Below, one piece after another: positions 6,563 to 9,544 of a stretch of DNA of 9,544 nt; position 1 is the stretch's first letter, and every line of letters starts with the position of its first letter. Origin of the DNA: Methanomassiliicoccales archaeon. GTDB taxonomy: Archaea > Thermoplasmatota > Thermoplasmata > Methanomassiliicoccales > JACIVX01. Location of the stretch: NCBI GenBank assembly GCA_024464195.1, contig JANHAK010000031.1:1-9544 (forward strand), in the 5' to 3' direction. Made by a program: the position numbers and the translations under genes. The notes below the pieces were generated by a model that saw only the letters and a list, made by a program, of their open reading frames with translations, was not told the origin of the DNA and searched no databases.

Positions 6563-7384
6563 ATGAGCTCACCCTGGGAAAGGCTGAAAAAAAGATGGAG
6601 GAAGATCTCTGAAACTGGGACTCTTCGGATTTTATGGATCACGCCCCTTTCCCTGGCTGGATTCCTGTTCGTATGGTGGATTTTTTCGATAATTATCAAC
6701 CGTGCATACCTGCCTGGACCCTATGAGGTCTTCCGGGCATTTATCGATTCGTTTCTGACACCAGCTCCATCCCTTGGTATCACAATGGGCGATAATATCG
6801 CATCAAGCCTCCAACGATTTCTCCTCGGCTTTGTCCTCGCATTTTGTGTTTCAGTCCCGCTCGGGTTGATGATGGGATTCTTCAGGACAGCAGAGACTGT
6901 TGCAAAGCCAGTGATCGAAGTTTTCAGACCCATACCACCGATTGCATGGGTGCCAGTATTTCTCCTCATTTTCAAGCTCTTTTGGGGTCCGGTTATGGTC
7001 ATCTTTATCGGTGTTTTCTTTCCTCTTCTTTCAAACGTTATCTTTGGCGTGAAATCGGTCGATCCAACACTCATAGATGCAGCACGGACGCTAGGCGCAG
7101 ATCGCTTAAGACTATTCACAAAAGTGATTTTCCCATCAACCGTTCCTTTTCTCATGACCGGTATCACGATCGGCTTAGGTATCGGTTGGATGTGTATTGT
7201 AGCTGCGGAAATGATCGGCGCTGTGGGAGGTGGGGTTGGTTACTATATTTACTTTATGGAGCAGCTTGGTAAATACGAATATATGTATGCTGGAATGGTC
7301 GTCATTGCTATTCTTGGAATCCTGACCGTGGGTATCAGTAGGTACGTTGAGCAGTATTTATCACGATTGATGGGGATGAAATGA
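6563..7384 (+). CDS. ABC transporter permease (SsuC/TauC/NrtB-like)
   Basis: This is the membrane subunit of the importer, 273 residues from the ATG at 6563. That start has AGGG (6553-6556) at a 6-nt spacing; the in-frame ATG at 6557 touches the AGGG and is less likely. Counting from 6557, hydrophobic segments lie near 27-48, 84-109, 126-160, 191-220 and 243-262, consistent with the five to six helices of this family. The motif PIPPIAWVPVFLL (126-138) is typical of NitT/TauT permeases. The EAA-like loop DAARTLGADRLRLF (174-187), followed by P193 and P197, is the docking site for the ATPase. The N-terminus is short, basic and cytoplasmic. The last codons overlap the ATPase start by ATGA. Family assignment is firm; the substrate is unknown. 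Confidence 0.93.
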   Translation: MSSPWERLKKRWRKISETGTLRILWITPLSLAGFLFVWWIFSIIINRAYLPGPYEVFRAFIDSFLTPAPSLGITMGDNIASSLQRFLLGFVLAFCVSVPLGLMMGFFRTAETVAKPVIEVFRPIPPIAWVPVFLLIFKLFWGPVMVIFIGVFFPLLSNVIFGVKSVDPTLIDAARTLGADRLRLFTKVIFPSTVPFLMTGITIGLGIGWMCIVAAEMIGAVGGGVGYYIYFMEQLGKYEYMYAGMVVIAILGILTVGISRYVEQYLSRLMGMK

Positions 7385-8148
7385 CACTGACCATCGATAA
7401 ACTTGAAAAAAGATTTCCCAAGGATGATGAGGAACTCGTTGCGATCACCGATTTCACCCTTGAGGTGAGGGATCACGAATTTGTTTGTGTACTCGGCCCC
7501 TCAGGCTGTGGGAAGACAACTCTCTTACGCATCGTGGCAGGACTCGAAACAAAGACTTCCGGCTCTGTGAAAATTGATGGGGTTGAGATTTCAGGACCAG
7601 GTTCAGATCGCGGTATGGTTTTTCAGGAGTTCGCTCTGTTTCCATGGCGAACGGTTAGAAAAAATATCGAATTTGGACTAGAGATCAAGAAAGTCCCAAA
7701 AGAAAAGCGAAAAGCGATTTCTGACAAATATATCGAACTCGTCGGCTTAAAAGGTTTCGAGGATTCACATCCATACGAACTCTCTGGTGGTATGAAACAG
7801 CGAGTGGGGATCGCGCGTGCACTTGCCAATGATCCAAAAATCCTTCTAATGGATGAGCCATTTGGGGCGCTTGATGCGCAGACGCGAAACATGATGCAAA
7901 AAGAGCTCTTGCGCATCTGGGCTGAGACAAAGAAAACTGTGCTCTTCGTGACGCATTCGGTCGACGAGGCGGTCTATCTGGCTGATCGCATCGTCGTCAT
8001 GACGGCCCGCCCAGGAACGATTAAAGAAATCTTCGATATCACGATGCCTCGACCCAGAGACAGAGCGAGCGTCGAATTCGCATCACTCAGAAAACACATT
8101 TTGGCAGAGTTAGAAAGAGAGGTCGTCAGACCAACACCATCGACTTAA
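7381..8148 (+). CDS. ABC transporter ATP-binding protein (SsuB/TauB/NrtD-like)
   Basis: This 255-residue ATPase powers the importer from the cytoplasmic side. All nucleotide-binding motifs are present and intact: Walker A GPSGCGKTT (39-47), Q-loop glutamine 82 in VFQEFALFPW, signature LSGGM (134-138), Walker B ILLMDE (154-159) followed by a D-loop GALD, and switch histidine 192 in VTHSVDEA. The FPW after the Q-loop and the conserved MTARPG segment (207-212) are usual for the NitT/TauT branch. There is no extra regulatory domain. The ATG overlaps the permease stop (ATGA), with GGGG 5 nt before it, so translation is probably coupled. The TAA stop is one base away from the convergent regulator gene. 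No other gene for substrate use lies alongside. Confidence 0.96.
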   Translation: MTLTIDKLEKRFPKDDEELVAITDFTLEVRDHEFVCVLGPSGCGKTTLLRIVAGLETKTSGSVKIDGVEISGPGSDRGMVFQEFALFPWRTVRKNIEFGLEIKKVPKEKRKAISDKYIELVGLKGFEDSHPYELSGGMKQRVGIARALANDPKILLMDEPFGALDAQTRNMMQKELLRIWAETKKTVLFVTHSVDEAVYLADRIVVMTARPGTIKEIFDITMPRPRDRASVEFASLRKHILAELEREVVRPTPST

Positions 8149-8149
8149 C

Positions 8150-8671
8150 TCAATAGACCTTTTTCGCCGCAATCTCAATCGCTCTCACCACAGAGTCGTG
8201 AGGAATCACAACTGTCACCGGCACCGAGAGGATCTTTTCGACTGTTGGAGCGACAATGGGCGCACAGACAACAGCAAGGGCGCCGTCTTTTTCAGCTCTT
8301 ACGGCGGAAATGATCGCTTCTTCCATCGTCGCCGCAGGATATTCCTTAACCCTGATGTTCTTGTCACCAATTTTGATCGTACGTTCCTCGATTTTCTCAA
8401 GAACTGGCCTACTTGCGATGACAGCGATGAAATTGCCCGTCGGATGTTTCTCAAGTTTGCGAACTGCCAAGATAATACTCCTCACAGTCCGCAGATTTGG
8501 CTCTCTCCTCTCCTGCATGATCTTATAAATTGTGCTCATTGAGAGTCCCGTTTTCGCGCAGAACTCAGAGACGCTCATCTGGAGGTCCTCTTCGAGCACC
8601 TTTTTTAGCGCCTCTCTAAATCCGCCTTCACCGCGTAGTATCCCCGCAATCAATTCATTTTCGAGAGACAT
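8150..8671 (-). CDS. XRE-type HTH regulator with a C-terminal PrpR_N-like sensor domain
   Basis: This is a 173-residue regulator. Residues about 31-74 are a helix-turn-helix of the XRE/Cro type (VSEFCAKTGLSMSTIYKIMQ, then RREPNLRTVRSI). Residues about 80-170 alternate strands and helices: FIAVIASRPVLEKI, a strand RVKEYPA, helix MEEAIISAVRAE, then GALAVVCAPIVAPTVEKIL, SVPVTVVIP and HDSVVRAIEIAAKK. That succession resembles the PrpR N-terminal sensor fold, where a small molecule binds between lobes. The likeness is from pattern only and the ligand is unknown. The gene follows the thioredoxin-reductase-like gene by 9 nt, with a GGAGGG overlapping that gene's stop, so the two are co-transcribed. 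It converges on the ABC ATPase with one base between stops and could regulate either unit. Confidence 0.85.
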   Translation of the reverse strand: MSLENELIAGILRGEGGFREALKKVLEEDLQMSVSEFCAKTGLSMSTIYKIMQERREPNLRTVRSIILAVRKLEKHPTGNFIAVIASRPVLEKIEERTIKIGDKNIRVKEYPAATMEEAIISAVRAEKDGALAVVCAPIVAPTVEKILSVPVTVVIPHDSVVRAIEIAAKKVY

Positions 8672-8680
8672 ATCGAGATG

Positions 8681-9544
8681 TTAACCCTCCTGGTTCTTGA
8701 CGAACTCCGCTGCCTTAAGACCTGCAATGCAGCCTTGTCCGACCGCCTTTGCCAACTGCCATGGTTGACCAGTCACGTCGCCACAAGCGTAAACACCGTC
8801 GACCTCTGTCTTACAATTATTATCGACGGAAATTAGTCCACTTGGATCTGGTATGATCCCGATTTCGAGTGCAAGTTCGATTGAACCCATTGCACCGAGC
8901 TCGATGAAAACGCCGTCAAGATCGATCTTCCGACCATCATCAAGTTCTAGACCAGTGACAACCTCGTCACCGTAGATTCTCAGGGGCACGGCTGGTGAAA
9001 TGATCTCAATCGTTGTCGATTTGATCTTGTCGAGCAATGGTTTTGCAACTTTCATTTCTTTTGATACCCAGAAGACCTTGCTAGCGTAATCTTTTAGAAG
9101 AAGCGCCGATGATGCGGCAATGCTCTCATCACCTATGACTGCAACTCTCTTGCCTCTAAAGAAATTGCAGTCGCATGATGCACAGTAACTGACGCCCCGA
9201 CCGAGGAATTCCTTTTCGCCTTTAATACCTAGTTTTACTCTCGAAATGCCAGGCGCTAATATAAGCGCCTTAGCCTTGATTTTTCTTTCGTGGTCCGTCT
9301 CGATTAAGAAGCGCTTTTCATCTTTACTCAGCTTGATCACATCTTCTTCCAGGATTTGTGCACCAAATTTTTTCGCCTGATTTACCCCCATTTTCAAAAT
9401 TTCTTCGCCTTCCGCTGATTCGATTCCGAGATAATTCTCAACTCTTGACTTCATCAGCGCGCTTCTCTCTGGATGACCAATGACCACAACCTTCACTTTG
9501 CTCCTCGCTGCATGGATGGCAGCTTGCAGTCCAGCGGGTCCGCA
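8681..9544 (-). CDS. trxB: thioredoxin-reductase-like FAD flavoprotein (partial, N-terminus beyond window)
   Basis: This is a pyridine-nucleotide-disulfide oxidoreductase of the small thioredoxin reductase type, which passes electrons through FAD to a CxxC pair and then to thioredoxin-like partners. The frame continues past the GTG at 9496 to the window edge, reading CGPAGLQAAIHAARSKVK, the end of the GxGPAG FAD-binding motif. The real start is therefore outside and 287 residues are visible. The redox motif YCASCDC is encoded at 9167-9187. The FAD-binding C-terminal motif VYACGDVTGQPWQLAKAVGQ is present. The nucleotide-binding segment VIGDESIAAS replaces the usual GGGDSA, and the following VSKEMKVAK lacks the HRRxxxR that binds the NADPH phosphate, so the electron donor may not be NADPH. 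It shares a transcript with the HTH regulator downstream. Confidence 0.92.
   Translation of the reverse strand, partial: CGPAGLQAAIHAARSKVKVVVIGHPERSALMKSRVENYLGIESAEGEEILKMGVNQAKKFGAQILEEDVIKLSKDEKRFLIETDHERKIKAKALILAPGISRVKLGIKGEKEFLGRGVSYCASCDCNFFRGKRVAVIGDESIAASSALLLKDYASKVFWVSKEMKVAKPLLDKIKSTTIEIISPAVPLRIYGDEVVTGLELDDGRKIDLDGVFIELGAMGSIELALEIGIIPDPSGLISVDNNCKTEVDGVYACGDVTGQPWQLAKAVGQGCIAGLKAAEFVKNQEG

Noticed and set aside
6721..7272. Open frames of 142-148 codons on both strands within the permease
   Set aside because: They are shadows of the permease frame, which carries the family motifs and membrane segments.
8198..8542. Plus-strand open frames of 90-114 codons opposite the XRE-type regulator
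   Set aside because: They are antisense to a gene with a clear HTH motif, have no ribosome binding site, and show no recognisable domain.
8681..9496. GTG at 9496 as the start of the thioredoxin-reductase-like gene
   Set aside because: The frame upstream remains open to the window edge and encodes the GPAGLQAAIHAAR part of the FAD-binding motif, so the start lies outside the window.

Overview
The window looks archaeal, probably a euryarchaeon, possibly of the Thermoplasmata or methanogen type; the lineage is a guess. The reasons are a stand-alone Elp3, A/T-rich TATA-like elements at the right distance upstream of first genes, GGTG/GGAGG-type ribosome binding sites, many ATGA start/stop overlaps, and winged-helix and XRE-type regulators of archaeal style. 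Gene density is very high. The only stretch over 300 bases without a gene is 5093-5431, between two divergent transcription units. I see no tRNA, rRNA, CRISPR array or insertion sequence.

Left block (minus strand, 5092 down to 1). A tight operon runs from a winged-helix regulator, through a small protein with an Sm-like look, to Elp3, the radical-SAM/acetyltransferase enzyme that modifies tRNA wobble uridine. The first two genes abut exactly and the next gap is 10 nt. After 62 nt with its own promoter-like sequence come a zinc-ribbon protein with a TTG start and, overlapping it by ATGA, a large TPR protein that runs off the left edge. The TPR protein begins with a domain shaped like an Mrr-type restriction endonuclease that seems to have lost its catalytic residues.

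Centre block (plus strand, 5432-8148). This is a three-gene ABC importer of the nitrate/sulfonate/taurine (NrtABC/SsuABC/TauABC) superfamily: substrate-binding protein, permease and ATPase. The substrate is not evident. The binding protein is the most striking item here. Its two halves are in reversed order: after the N-terminal membrane segment comes what is normally the C-terminal half of the fold, then a linker, then what is normally the N-terminal half. The protein stops just where the first half would normally continue. It therefore reads as a circularly permuted binding protein. An 8-bp perfect inverted repeat just after its stop codon encloses a T-rich loop and covers the ribosome binding site of the permease.

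Right block (minus strand, 9544 down to 8150). A thioredoxin-reductase-like flavoprotein is cut by the window edge. It has an intact CxxC and FAD motifs but a degenerate nicotinamide-nucleotide motif. It is followed by an HTH regulator with a C-terminal domain resembling the PrpR N-terminal sensor. That regulator converges on the ABC ATPase gene with one base between the two stop codons.
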